In this document: positions 26,055 through 34,407 of the stretch, piece after piece | Layout of the letters: each line of letters begins with the position of its first letter | Position numbering within the stretch: the stretch's first letter is position 1 | Origin: Clostridia bacterium | Lineage (GTDB): Bacteria > Bacillota > Clostridia > Christensenellales > Borkfalkiaceae | Assembly: GCA_017462985.1 (NCBI GenBank) | Contig: JAFTQB010000052.1 | Coordinates: forward strand, 1 to 55,738 | DNA length: 55,738 nucleotides | Direction of reading: 5' to 3' | The notes under the pieces: model-generated | What the model was told of the DNA's origin: nothing | The model's input: the letters and a program-made list of their open reading frames with translations, nothing else | The model's database searches: none | Position numbers and translations under genes: made by a program

Positions 26055-27863
26055 TTATAATTTTTCCTTAAAATATTCGTAGATTCGTTTGGCAAGCTCG
26101 GGTCCGATCCCCTCTGCCGTACAGAGTTCTTCTACGCTCGCTTGCATGATCTTATCGATCGTGCCGAATTTTTGCATGATTGAAATTTGCTTTTTCTTGC
26201 CTACGCCCTCGATTTCCGAAAGCACCGAAGCAAGGTTTCGTTTGGAATGCAGGCTTCTGAAATAAGTGATCGCAAACCTGTGCGCCTCGTCGCGAATCCG
26301 CTGCAACATTTTCAGCGCGTAATCTTCTTTTTTCAAACGAATACTCTCGCGGGAATACAGCGTGAAAATCTCTTCTTCACGCTCTGCAAGCGCGATCAAA
26401 GGGATATCCGTTACGCCCAATTCGTCAAACACCTCTTTGACCGCCGAAAGCTGACCTTTCCCGCCGTCGATGACGATTAGATCGGGCTTCGGAAAGCGTT
26501 CTTCTTCCTCCGCGCCCAGCTTTAAAAGCCTGCGACGCATCATTTCTTGATGGGAAGCATAGTCGTTTGCGCCCTCTACCGTCTTAATTTTAAAGCGACG
26601 ATAGCTGTTTTTATCCGCTTCGCCGTCGATAAATACGACCATCGAGCCGACTTTGTCCACGCCCGAAATATTGGAAATATCGTAACATTCCATACGGCGG
26701 GGATATTTCGGCAGGGAAAGCAGTTCTTGCAATCTCTCACAGGCGTTTTTCGTCATATCGTTCTTATGACGGATTTTATCGACGACTTTGGAAAGGTATT
26801 CTTCCGCGTTTTTTTCCGCCATATCCAAAAGCTGGCGTTTCGCGCCCATTTTCGCAATGACGATTTCCGTCTTCTTGCCGAGCTTTTCTTTAAAATAACT
26901 TTTGATGAGTTCTTTTTCGCAAAAATCCTGCACGATAATCTCTTCGGGAACCTCGTGATGGGAATAATATTGCAATAAAAACGCCGTCAATGCGTCCGAA
27001 TCGGAAAGGGAAGCGTCCTCTAATGCGAAGCTGTTGCCTCCCTGCATAATGCCGCTGCGCGTTACTAAAACGTTCACAGCCGAATATAATCGGTTGGTTT
27101 TTAAAGCGACGATATCCGCGTTGATACAACGGTTGATCGATGTCAAACGCTTTAATTTGAGTTTGGAAAGCATTTGCAGTTTTTCCCGATAATCCATCGC
27201 AAGCTCAAATTCTTCTTCCTCGGCAAACCGAAGCATCTTTTCCTTTAAAATTTCTTCCGCTTCCTCGTAATTTCCGTCCAAAAAGAAAATCGCTTTTTTC
27301 ACGCGCAAGGCATATTCTTCTTGATTGCACATATGCGCACACGGAGCAAGACAACGGTGCAAATGATGGGCAAGGCAGGGCTTTTTTGGCTTCGCGCCCA
27401 CCGCAACCGTACAGAGCCGCACGTTATACACGGAAGCGGCTACGTCTAAAATATCCTTACAACGGATTCCGCCCATAAAAGGACCGAAATATTTTCCGTC
27501 CTTGGTGATCTTCCGCGTGATCGAAAAGCGCGGAAACGGCTCTTTCGTATGCACCTTGATATACGGATACGTTTTATCGTCTTTTAACAGAATATTGTAT
27601 TTAGGCTTGTACTTTTTGATAAGGTTGTTTTCCAAGGCGAGCGCGTCGATCTCGGTGGGCGTGATGATATAATAAAAATCATCGATATGCTCCACCATCG
27701 CCGCCACCTTGGAAGGCTTTGCCGAACCGTGAAAATATTGCCGCACGCGGTTTTTCAGCACGCGCGCCTTGCCGACGTAGATCACGATCCCGTCCTTATC
27801 CAACATAATATACACGCCGGGATTTTCAGGTAATAATTTAAGTTTTTCCTGTAATTGACCCAT
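26055..27863 (-). CDS. uvrC: Excinuclease ABC subunit C
   Basis: A 602-residue nucleotide-excision repair nuclease that makes both cuts around the lesion bound by UvrAB. N-terminal GIY-YIG domain (NPGVYIMLDKDGIVIYVGKA), UVR domain near residues 200-235, RNase H-like second nuclease (ECYDISNISG, VIDGGKGQL) and C-terminal (HhH)2. First gene of a long operon that ends with tex. Confidence 0.97.
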   Translation of the reverse strand: MGQLQEKLKLLPENPGVYIMLDKDGIVIYVGKARVLKNRVRQYFHGSAKPSKVAAMVEHIDDFYYIITPTEIDALALENNLIKKYKPKYNILLKDDKTYPYIKVHTKEPFPRFSITRKITKDGKYFGPFMGGIRCKDILDVAASVYNVRLCTVAVGAKPKKPCLAHHLHRCLAPCAHMCNQEEYALRVKKAIFFLDGNYEEAEEILKEKMLRFAEEEEFELAMDYREKLQMLSKLKLKRLTSINRCINADIVALKTNRLYSAVNVLVTRSGIMQGGNSFALEDASLSDSDALTAFLLQYYSHHEVPEEIIVQDFCEKELIKSYFKEKLGKKTEIVIAKMGAKRQLLDMAEKNAEEYLSKVVDKIRHKNDMTKNACERLQELLSLPKYPRRMECYDISNISGVDKVGSMVVFIDGEADKNSYRRFKIKTVEGANDYASHQEMMRRRLLKLGAEEEERFPKPDLIVIDGGKGQLSAVKEVFDELGVTDIPLIALAEREEEIFTLYSRESIRLKKEDYALKMLQRIRDEAHRFAITYFRSLHSKRNLASVLSEIEGVGKKKQISIMQKFGTIDKIMQASVEELCTAEGIGPELAKRIYEYFKEKL

Positions 27864-27907
27864 ATTCCTTAACCCCTCGATAAGCGCGCATACTTCAACA
27901 TATTGCC

Positions 27908-27936
27908 ATTATACACCAAAATGCAAAAATTTGCAA
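27908..27936 (-). promoter_or_regulatory. Sigma-A promoter of the uvrC operon
   Basis: Minus strand: -35 TTGCAA (27931-27936), 17-base spacer, -10 TATAAT (27908-27913), 44 bases before the uvrC ATG. Confidence 0.82.
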
Positions 27937-27958
27937 GAAAATCAAGGATAAAAACTAT

Positions 27959-28297
27959 TTAACAGCCTAAAAACTCTACGCCTTTGAGCAAAATATCGTT
28001 GACGGTATCGTCTACCAAGCTGTAAAAAACGATTTTTCCTTGACGGCAGCATTTTACCATGCCCGCGCTTTTTAAAAAATGCAACTGATGAGAAAGCGTC
28101 GTTTGATTGATTTCCAACAGCCGAGAAAGATCGGTTACGCAAAGCTCGCTAATCGCAAGCGCGGATAAGATCTTTACGCGCGTATAATCGGCAAAGACGG
28201 AAAAAAAGCACACAATCCCCTCTAAGATATCCCCTTGCGGAACGTAATCCTCGATCAAGCTTTGCGTGCGTTTATCCAGTAGCAACATTTGCGACAT
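27959..28297 (-). CDS. ArsR/SmtB-family regulator
   Basis: A 112-residue winged-helix regulator: ADYTRVKILSAL, ELCVTDLSRLL, INQTTLSHQLHFLKSAGMV (recognition helix) and a beta wing. The ELCVxDL metal box keeps only the first Cys of the usual ELCVCDL, with a further Cys pair in the wing (KCC) and one at the C-terminus, so metal sensing by another site is possible. The start at 28297 has AGGAGGG 6 bases upstream; the longer frame has none. It follows copA by 90 bases on the same strand and may control it, which is inference. Confidence 0.88.
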   Translation of the reverse strand: MSQMLLLDKRTQSLIEDYVPQGDILEGIVCFFSVFADYTRVKILSALAISELCVTDLSRLLEINQTTLSHQLHFLKSAGMVKCCRQGKIVFYSLVDDTVNDILLKGVEFLGC

Positions 28298-28363
28298 ATG
28301 TATCCCTCCTAATACGTTAGTAAAAAAAGGATAACACGTACAATGCCGCAATTTGCGTCTTAA

Positions 28364-28391
28364 ATTGTCGATAGGCAGTTTATTTTGTCAA
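28364..28391 (-). promoter_or_regulatory. Possible promoter of the ArsR gene
   Basis: Minus strand: -35 TTGACA (28386-28391) overlapping the copA stop codon, 16-base spacer, weak -10 GACAAT (28364-28369). Confidence 0.4.
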
Positions 28392-28600
28392 TTCCTAATT
28401 TCTTTCACTTCGTAGCCCGCTTCTACGATCGCCGCCGTAAGCGTTTCGTTCGCCACCTCTTGCGCGAGCGTTACGGTAGCCAAGCCGTTTTCCAAGCTTA
28501 CTTCCACCGCTTCCACGCCGTCGATTGCAGACAGCGCCTTTTGCACGTGCGCTACGCAATGCTTACACATCATTCCTTCAATACTGATCGTTTTCTTCAT
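28388..28600 (-). CDS. Possible internally initiated CopZ-like copper chaperone (in frame with copA)
   Basis: The last 70 codons of copA encode a complete HMA domain beginning MKKTISIEGMMCKHC. Its ATG at 28598-28600 is preceded by AAGGAG (28610-28615) with a 9-base gap, as good as any start in the window. The bases coding the linker residues EKKEIN are this ribosome-binding site. Free CopZ could therefore be made from the same message as the fused pump. This is an inference; only the fused frame is certain. Confidence 0.4.
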   Translation of the reverse strand: MKKTISIEGMMCKHCVAHVQKALSAIDGVEAVEVSLENGLATVTLAQEVANETLTAAIVEAGYEVKEIRN

Positions 28601-30829
28601 AATATTTATCTCCTTTTTTTCTATCGTTTCTTGTTCGTTTTTCGTCTTTTTCTTGCCGAACCTCGTTAATCTGAGCGCGTTCGTTACGACGAACAGCGAG
28701 CTTAAACTCATACACGCCGCCGCGATCATCGGATTAAGCTGCCATCCAATAAAACTGAGCGCGCCCGCCGCCACGGGAATGGCTACGCAATTATAAAAGA
28801 ACGCCCAAAACAAATTTTGTTTGATATTTTTGACCGTCGCTTTGCTAAGATCGATCGCCGTAACCACCGCGCGGGGATCGCCGCCCACAAGCACGATATC
28901 CGCGCTATCGATCGCGATATCCGTTCCCGTGCCCATAGCGACGCCAAGATCCGCAGATTTGAGCGCGGGACTATCGTTGATCCCGTCGCCTACCATCGCC
29001 ACGAAGCCGCCCACGGCGCGAACGCGTTCCACCGCCTTCGCTTTATCTTCGGGCAACGCTTCGGCAAAATATTCTTCCAAGCCGACCTTTTCGGCAATGG
29101 CTTTCGCCACCGTTTCGTTATCCCCCGTGAGCATCGCCGCACGGATATTTCTTTCTTTGAGCATTTTCACCGCTTCTACGCTGCTTTCCTTTAAAGTATC
29201 GGCAATCGCAAACGCAGCGATAATGCTGGTATCGTCCGCCAAAAACACCACCGTTTTTCCTTGCGTAGAAAATTCCTTTTCCAACTGATACGCCTGTTTT
29301 TCACCGATTTTTTGCAATAACCGACGATTTCCTAAACGATAGGTTTTGCCGTCATAGTCAGCCGTTGCGCCTTGCCCCGTAAGATAACGGTAATTTTCCA
29401 CCGAAAGAGTAGTTTGCACCCGTGTTTCCGCATATGCTTTCACGCATTCGGCAAGCGGATGATTGGAATGGCTTTCGATCGCCTTTGCAATCGCAAGAGC
29501 GAAAGTGTCCTCGCCGCTATAACACGCAAAATCGGTTACCGTAGGCGCGCCGACCGTCAGCGTTGCCGTTTTATCCATTAAAACGCAGTTGATCTTTTCC
29601 GCCTTTTGAAGCGCTTCAGCGTCTTTATACAGCACGCCGAGCGACATACCCCGTCCCGTTGCCGCCATTACCGCCACAGGCGTTGCAAGCCCTAACGAAC
29701 AAGGGCAGGAAATGACGAGCACGCTGATGGCGTAATTCGCCGCCGTAGAAATTTCGCCCGTTAAGGATACCCAAATCAAAAAGGTGATCAACGATAACAA
29801 ACAAACGACGGGTACGAAGATCCCCGCGATCTTATCCGCGATCTTTTGAATAGGCGCTTTGCTTGCGCCCGCTTCCTTGACCATTTTAACGATTTGCGAA
29901 AGCGTGGTATCCGCGCCTACTTTTTCGGCAAGGACTTTTAAATACCCGCTTTTCACGATATCCGCGCCCGTAACGCTCGCGCCTTCTTCCACTTCTACAG
30001 GCAAGCTTTCGCCGGTGATCGCCGCGCGATCGATAAAGGCGTGCCCCTCGACGATCTTTCCGTCAACGGGAATATAATCGCCTTGCTTTACGATCAAAAT
30101 ATCCCCTACGGCAAGTTCGGAAAAGGTAATGACTTGTTCCGCGCCGCCACGCTCTACCGTAACGGTATTGGGCATCAATTTGATCAGCTTTTCCACCTCG
30201 TCGCCCGTTTTGCGCTTGGATTTTTCCTCTAACCATTTTCCGAGCGTTACCAGCGTTAAGATCATTGCAGCCGATTCGTAATACATATGATGCGCTTCCG
30301 TACCGTTGACGATAAAAAGTACGGTGAGTACGGCGCTATACAGAAAAGAAACCGCCGAACCGAGCGCAACGAGCGTATCCATATTGGGAACGCGCTTGAA
30401 AAGCGCCTTCGTGCCGCTTGCAAAAAACTTAAAATTGATTGCGATGATTATCGCCGACAGTATCGCCTGAATCAACTGGGAAATCAGCGCGGGCGGTTTC
30501 TGCAGATCGATCATCCCGCCCATGGAACAATACATCAACGGAATCAAAAACCCGATCGACAATAAAAACCGCCGTTTCAGCGTATCGGGTTGCGGCTTTT
30601 TCGCCCGCAACGCGGCTTCGTCGTACGGCTTTGCCCCGTAACCAAGCTCGACGACGGCTTTCACGATCGCCTCGCTCGACAAAACGCTTTCGTCGTATTC
30701 CACGGTCATACATTCCCCCATCAGGGAAACCTCTGCTTTTTCTACGCCCGCTAATTTTTGCACGGTACGCTCGATCCCCGACGAACACTCCGAGCAAGAC
30801 ATTCCCGTTACCGTAAACTTTTCTTTCAT
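28388..30829 (-). CDS. copA: Copper-type P1B ATPase with N- and C-terminal heavy-metal domains
   Basis: An 813-residue metal-exporting ATPase. An N-terminal HMA domain (GMSCSEC) is followed by eight predicted membrane segments; the CPC metal motif in ISCPCSLGLATP marks a Cu(I) pump, and TGES, GDGINDSP and the HP motif (SHSNHPLAE) are normal. The phosphorylation motif reads DKTATLT (residues 419-425) instead of DKTGTLT. After the last membrane segment a charged linker leads to a second HMA domain (GMMCKHC). I start at ATG 30829; an ATG four codons earlier lies almost at the predicted transcription start. CopA-HMA fusions are common in Clostridia. Confidence 0.94.
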   Translation of the reverse strand: MKEKFTVTGMSCSECSSGIERTVQKLAGVEKAEVSLMGECMTVEYDESVLSSEAIVKAVVELGYGAKPYDEAALRAKKPQPDTLKRRFLLSIGFLIPLMYCSMGGMIDLQKPPALISQLIQAILSAIIIAINFKFFASGTKALFKRVPNMDTLVALGSAVSFLYSAVLTVLFIVNGTEAHHMYYESAAMILTLVTLGKWLEEKSKRKTGDEVEKLIKLMPNTVTVERGGAEQVITFSELAVGDILIVKQGDYIPVDGKIVEGHAFIDRAAITGESLPVEVEEGASVTGADIVKSGYLKVLAEKVGADTTLSQIVKMVKEAGASKAPIQKIADKIAGIFVPVVCLLSLITFLIWVSLTGEISTAANYAISVLVISCPCSLGLATPVAVMAATGRGMSLGVLYKDAEALQKAEKINCVLMDKTATLTVGAPTVTDFACYSGEDTFALAIAKAIESHSNHPLAECVKAYAETRVQTTLSVENYRYLTGQGATADYDGKTYRLGNRRLLQKIGEKQAYQLEKEFSTQGKTVVFLADDTSIIAAFAIADTLKESSVEAVKMLKERNIRAAMLTGDNETVAKAIAEKVGLEEYFAEALPEDKAKAVERVRAVGGFVAMVGDGINDSPALKSADLGVAMGTGTDIAIDSADIVLVGGDPRAVVTAIDLSKATVKNIKQNLFWAFFYNCVAIPVAAGALSFIGWQLNPMIAAACMSLSSLFVVTNALRLTRFGKKKTKNEQETIEKKEINIMKKTISIEGMMCKHCVAHVQKALSAIDGVEAVEVSLENGLATVTLAQEVANETLTAAIVEAGYEVKEIRN

Positions 30830-30854
30830 ATACAGTTCCATCCTTTTCCGTCAT

Positions 30855-30883
30855 AATATAGCACTGTTTTTTCAATTTGTCAA
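30855..30883 (-). promoter_or_regulatory. Sigma-A promoter of copA
   Basis: Minus strand: -35 TTGACA (30878-30883), 17-base spacer, -10 TATATT (30855-30860). Arms CCAAA (30885-30889) and TTTGG (30898-30902) just upstream form a possible operator. Confidence 0.8.
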
Positions 30884-30902
30884 GCCAAATATTTAACTTT
30901 GG

Positions 30903-31280
30903 TTAATTTTTAATGCTTTTTTGCAAATATTCGACGGCTTCTTGCTTGGTTGCCGCAAAAAATACGTCTTTCCCGTGATTGCTTTCGTAAATAAAATCCT
31001 TTAAAGGCTTACTCGTATATTTCGTAAAATCGCCGTAAATAGCGATCTTCCCTTTATAATTGATAATTTTCTGCAAAACAGCTCCCGCTATACCGCTACT
31101 TAATATGAAAAATTTTTCCGTGATCGCGTTTTTATCGACGACGATATATTTTGTTTCCGCTTCGTATTGCGCGGTCATCAACAGATCGAGCGCAGACTGT
31201 TCGTCAACGATCAACATTTCATCGCTCGCAACCGCAGCAATAACGCCGTTTTGCGTTTGTATTTTTTCTATCCGCATCAT
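30903..31280 (-). CDS. DUF4180 family protein
   Basis: A 125-residue soluble protein that I recognise as the DUF4180 family from the pattern VASDEMLIVDEQSALDLL, ITEKFFILSSGIAGAVLQK and IYGDFTKYTSKPLKDFI. No enzymatic motif is evident and the function is unknown. AAGGAG precedes the first of two adjacent ATGs; the second would be equally good. It follows the rpmF terminator without a visible promoter, so it may be expressed by read-through. Confidence 0.8.
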   Translation of the reverse strand: MMRIEKIQTQNGVIAAVASDEMLIVDEQSALDLLMTAQYEAETKYIVVDKNAITEKFFILSSGIAGAVLQKIINYKGKIAIYGDFTKYTSKPLKDFIYESNHGKDVFFAATKQEAVEYLQKSIKN

Positions 31281-31303
31281 AAACTCTCCTTTTTTGATAA
31301 CGC

Positions 31304-31332
31304 AAAAAAGCGGGTGCAGAAAGCAACCCGCC
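31304..31332 (-). terminator. Terminator after rpmF
   Basis: Minus strand stem GCGGGT/ACCCGC extended by GC pairs around a bulge, then T6. It separates rpmF from the DUF4180 gene. Confidence 0.85.
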
Positions 31333-31359
31333 TAAATGTACGCTTAGACGAAAAAACAA

Positions 31360-31551
31360 TTAGTTGTTTTTGTCTTCTTGTTGAGCCACTACTTCCTTGC
31401 CGTCGTAGAAACCGCAGTTTCTGCACACTCTGTGCGCTTCCGTCAATTCGTGGCAATGAGGGCATTCCACCAACGTGGATGCGGTTGCCTTATAATTTGC
31501 AAATCTCTTGTTCGTTCTGCTCTTGGATTGTTTACTCTTGGGTACTGCCAT
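31360..31551 (-). CDS. rpmF: 50S ribosomal protein L32, zinc-binding form
   Basis: A 63-residue basic protein with the MAVPKSKQSKSR start of L32 and a complete CxxC...CxxC zinc ribbon (CPHC, CRNC), the form used when zinc is available. GAGGTG precedes the ATG by 6 bases. It forms the standard pair with the DUF177 gene directly upstream. Confidence 0.97.
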   Translation of the reverse strand: MAVPKSKQSKSRTNKRFANYKATASTLVECPHCHELTEAHRVCRNCGFYDGKEVVAQQEDKNN

Positions 31552-31569
31552 CTTAACACCTCTAAATTA

Positions 31570-31998
31570 TTATTCTTCCGATTGATTTGTTTCCGACGAA
31601 TACCGAATCCCCTCGCAACCGTCGCCGCAGGAAAGCGTAAAAGGCATGCTCATCAAAATGGCGTCCTCCACCGCTTTCGTGATATCGACGATACCGCCGA
31701 AATAGCTATAATCTTCCGCGTCTTTTTTGGGTTGAAAGTACGCGTCCAACTCCCCTTCGACCGTTTGCTCGGCTTCTTTCAAGCACCGAGAGCATTGCCC
31801 CTTGATGCGATAGGTCACCCTGCCTTTGATCTCGAACGAATCGTCCTCGTACAGCTCGTACGAAAAAGATACTTCCGCACGCCCGTCAAACTGAACGAAT
31901 GGGATCGAAAGCAAGCTTTCGGGCGCTTCATAGGAAAATTTCATTTCCCCGTAATAGCTTTTTTGCGCATTGAGTTTTCTAATATCGATAGTCATCAT
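31570..31998 (-). CDS. DUF177/YceD family protein
   Basis: A 142-residue protein of the YceD family, which accompanies rpmF in most bacteria and is linked to 23S rRNA or L32 accumulation. The central CSRCLKEAE and the acidic C-terminal half (PFTLSCGDGCEG) are typical. I begin it at ATG 31998 (or the next codon, also ATG); the longer frame starts inside the promoter. The predicted leader is only about 10 bases and has no Shine-Dalgarno sequence. Confidence 0.9.
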   Translation of the reverse strand: MMTIDIRKLNAQKSYYGEMKFSYEAPESLLSIPFVQFDGRAEVSFSYELYEDDSFEIKGRVTYRIKGQCSRCLKEAEQTVEGELDAYFQPKKDAEDYSYFGGIVDITKAVEDAILMSMPFTLSCGDGCEGIRYSSETNQSEE

Positions 31999-32014
31999 AA
32001 AACCGACTTTAACA

Positions 32015-32043
32015 AGTATAGTATATTTAAAAAACTTTGTCAA
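32015..32043 (-). promoter_or_regulatory. Sigma-A promoter of DUF177-rpmF
   Basis: Minus strand: consensus -35 TTGACA (32038-32043), 17-base spacer, -10 TATACT (32015-32020). Confidence 0.88.
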
Positions 32044-32072
32044 CTTTTTTTCGCAAGGAAAATGCGAAAATT

Positions 32073-33266
32073 TTACAATAATTCCACCGTTTCTCTCGCG
32101 ATCACTAATTCTTCGTTCGTGGGAATGATCAATACCTTCACTTTGGAATTTTCACCCGTGATATCGCGGATCGCGCCGTTATTGGGCATCGCGTTCTTTT
32201 CTTTATCGATCTCCAAGCCCAAATACTGCATATTTTCACAGATCGCTTCGCGCACGCTCGGCGTATTTTCCCCAACGCCCGCCGTGAACACGATACAATC
32301 CACGCCGTTCATCGCCGCCGCGTACGCGCCCACGTATTTCTTGCAATTATAATTGAAAACGTCGAGAGCCAATTTCGCCCTTGCGTTGCCTTGCGCTTTT
32401 GCCGCCGTCAGATCTCTGAAATCGCTGGAAACGCCCGATATGCCCGCCATACCGCATTTTTTATTAAGATAGGCGAGCGCTTGCGAAAGATCCCAGCCCT
32501 CTTTTTTCGCGAGGTATTCCACCGCGCCAAAATCAATATCGCCCGTGCGCGTCCCCATCGGCACGCCCGCAAGCGGCGTAAAGCCCATGGAAGTATCCAC
32601 GCATTTCCCGCCGTCGACCGCCGTGATCGACGAACCGTTCCCAAGGTGGCAGGTGATGATCTTCAATTCGCTCGGCGCTTTGCCAAGGTATTTCGCCGCT
32701 TCCTCGGAAACGAATTTATGGCTGGTGCCGTGATAGCCGTAGCGACGGATCTTATATTTTTCGTAATGCGCGTAATCGACCGCATAGGTATACGCGTAAT
32801 CAGGCATTGTAAAATGGAAGCTAGTATCGAACACCAAAACCATAGGCTTGTTCGGCATCGCCGCAAGGCACGCCTTTACGCCGATGATCGCCGCAGGGTT
32901 GTGCAAAGGCGCCATGTCCTTGATCTCTTCCATCGTTTTCATCGTTTCTTCGCTGACGAGCGTAGGCGCTTTGAACGCTTCGCCCGAAGCGACCACGCGA
33001 TGACCCACCGCGTCGATTTCTTCCATCGAAGAGATCACGCCGTATTCTTTATCCGTGAGCGCGTTCAAAACGAGCGCAACCGCCTCGTTATGGCTGGGCA
33101 TCGCCTGTTCTACGGCGAGCTCTTTGCCGTTCGCCTTATGCGTGAGCTTTGACCCCTCGATGCCGATACGCTCGCAAAGACCCTTTGCGATCACGCCTTC
33201 CGTTTCCATGTCGATAAGCTGATATTTAAGGGAAGAACTTCCCGAATTGATCACGAGTACTTTCAT
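32073..33266 (-). CDS. ackA: Acetate kinase
   Basis: A 397-residue enzyme that makes ATP and acetate from acetyl phosphate. Signature 1 (VLVINSGSSSLKYQL) opens the protein, with HRVVASGE, GYHGTSHK, CHLGNGSS and FTAGVGENT in order. AAAGGAG precedes the ATG. It is 11 bases after pta, so the two form an operon for acetate fermentation with substrate-level ATP. A hairpin (TTTTCGCA/TGCGAAAA, 32046-32072) follows the stop but lacks a U-run. Confidence 0.98.
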   Translation of the reverse strand: MKVLVINSGSSSLKYQLIDMETEGVIAKGLCERIGIEGSKLTHKANGKELAVEQAMPSHNEAVALVLNALTDKEYGVISSMEEIDAVGHRVVASGEAFKAPTLVSEETMKTMEEIKDMAPLHNPAAIIGVKACLAAMPNKPMVLVFDTSFHFTMPDYAYTYAVDYAHYEKYKIRRYGYHGTSHKFVSEEAAKYLGKAPSELKIITCHLGNGSSITAVDGGKCVDTSMGFTPLAGVPMGTRTGDIDFGAVEYLAKKEGWDLSQALAYLNKKCGMAGISGVSSDFRDLTAAKAQGNARAKLALDVFNYNCKKYVGAYAAAMNGVDCIVFTAGVGENTPSVREAICENMQYLGLEIDKEKNAMPNNGAIRDITGENSKVKVLIIPTNEELVIARETVELL

Positions 33267-33277
33267 CTTCTTCTCCT

Positions 33278-34276
33278 TTAAAGCTGCGTTTGAAGCGCGG
33301 TGATCGCCACCGCCGCTACGATATCTTCTTTTTTACAACCGCGGGAAAGATCGTTCAAGGGCTTTGCAAAGCCTTGGCAGATAGGACCCACCGCCATAAA
33401 GCCGCCCAAACGCTCGGCAATCTTATACCCGATATTGCCCGCTTGCAGATCGGGGAAAATAAAAACGTTCGCATGCCCCGCCACGGAAGAACCGGGCGCT
33501 TTAAATTCACCGACAGAAGGCACGATCGCCGCGTCGAATTGCAATTCGCCGTCCAATTTCAGATCGGGCGCTTTTTCGTGCGCGATCTTCACCGCTTCGG
33601 CTACGAGGCTGACGTTATCGTGCTTCGCGCTTCCTTTCGTTGAGAAAGAAAGCATCGCCACTTTCGGATCGATCCCTGCGATCGCCGCCGCCGATTGCGC
33701 CGTTGCAATCGCACAATCCGCCAAGCCCTCGCTCGTATAAGTGGGATTCAAGCCGCAATCCGCAAACACCACCAACCCGTCGGGGCAATATTGATTTCCC
33801 TGCGGAGGGCAGATCATCAAATTAAAACTGGATACGGAAGAAACGCCCTTTGCCGTCTTAATAATTTGAAGCCCCGGACGGAGCGTGTTTGCCGTAGAAT
33901 GGCAAGCACCCGATACAAGCCCGTCCACGTCGCCCATTTTCAGCATCATTGCGCCAAAATAAGTGCCGTCTTCCAAAAGTTTCGCCGCTTGTTCGGGCGT
34001 CATACCTTTGGACGCACGCAATTCGCAAAGCTTTTCGTTATACACGGGAAGCTTTTCGGAAGTGAGCGGATTGACGATAGTTACGCCCGTTAAATCGACT
34101 GCGGGATTCTTCGCCTTGATCTGCGCTTCGTCTCCGAGTAACACGATTTTCGCGATCCCCTCTTTCGTAGCCATTGCCGCCGCTTCCACTACGCGGCTGT
34201 CCTCGCCCTCGCAAAGGACGATCGTTTTTTGTAACGCTTTTGCCTTGACTTTTATCTCATCAAGAATATTTCGCAT
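33278..34276 (-). CDS. pta: Phosphate acetyltransferase
   Basis: A 332-residue short-form Pta that converts acetyl-CoA and phosphate to acetyl phosphate. VLCEGED, LVSGACHSTANTLRP, FADCGLNP and the DGELQFDAAIVP / AGHANVFIFPDLQAGNI blocks are characteristic. AAGGAG lies 7 bases before the ATG. First gene of pta-ackA. Confidence 0.98.
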   Translation of the reverse strand: MRNILDEIKVKAKALQKTIVLCEGEDSRVVEAAAMATKEGIAKIVLLGDEAQIKAKNPAVDLTGVTIVNPLTSEKLPVYNEKLCELRASKGMTPEQAAKLLEDGTYFGAMMLKMGDVDGLVSGACHSTANTLRPGLQIIKTAKGVSSVSSFNLMICPPQGNQYCPDGLVVFADCGLNPTYTSEGLADCAIATAQSAAAIAGIDPKVAMLSFSTKGSAKHDNVSLVAEAVKIAHEKAPDLKLDGELQFDAAIVPSVGEFKAPGSSVAGHANVFIFPDLQAGNIGYKIAERLGGFMAVGPICQGFAKPLNDLSRGCKKEDIVAAVAITALQTQL

Positions 34277-34360
34277 AATTTATCTCCTTGAAACGCTTTA
34301 TTTTTTTTACTTTTTCTTGTATAATGAGTATGGTAAGTTTTTCCTTAGCCAACTACTCCT

Positions 34361-34389
34361 ATTATACCACACATTTTTTTCGTTGTAAA
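34361..34389 (-). promoter_or_regulatory. Sigma-A promoter of pta-ackA
   Basis: Minus strand: -35 TTTACA (34384-34389), 17-base spacer, -10 TATAAT (34361-34366). A plus-strand TATAAT at 34320-34325 could serve the divergent tmcAL gene but lacks a -35 match. Confidence 0.82.
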
Positions 34390-34407
34390 GGGTTCAAAAG
34401 AAAGAAA

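Noticed and set aside
32046..32072. Hairpin after ackA as a terminator
   Set aside because: The 8-base stem is followed by A residues on the coding strand, not a U-run, and may serve other ends; mentioned only in the ackA entry.
34297..34325. Plus-strand promoter for tmcAL
   Set aside because: TATAAT is present but no acceptable -35 hexamer is found at 16-18 bases.
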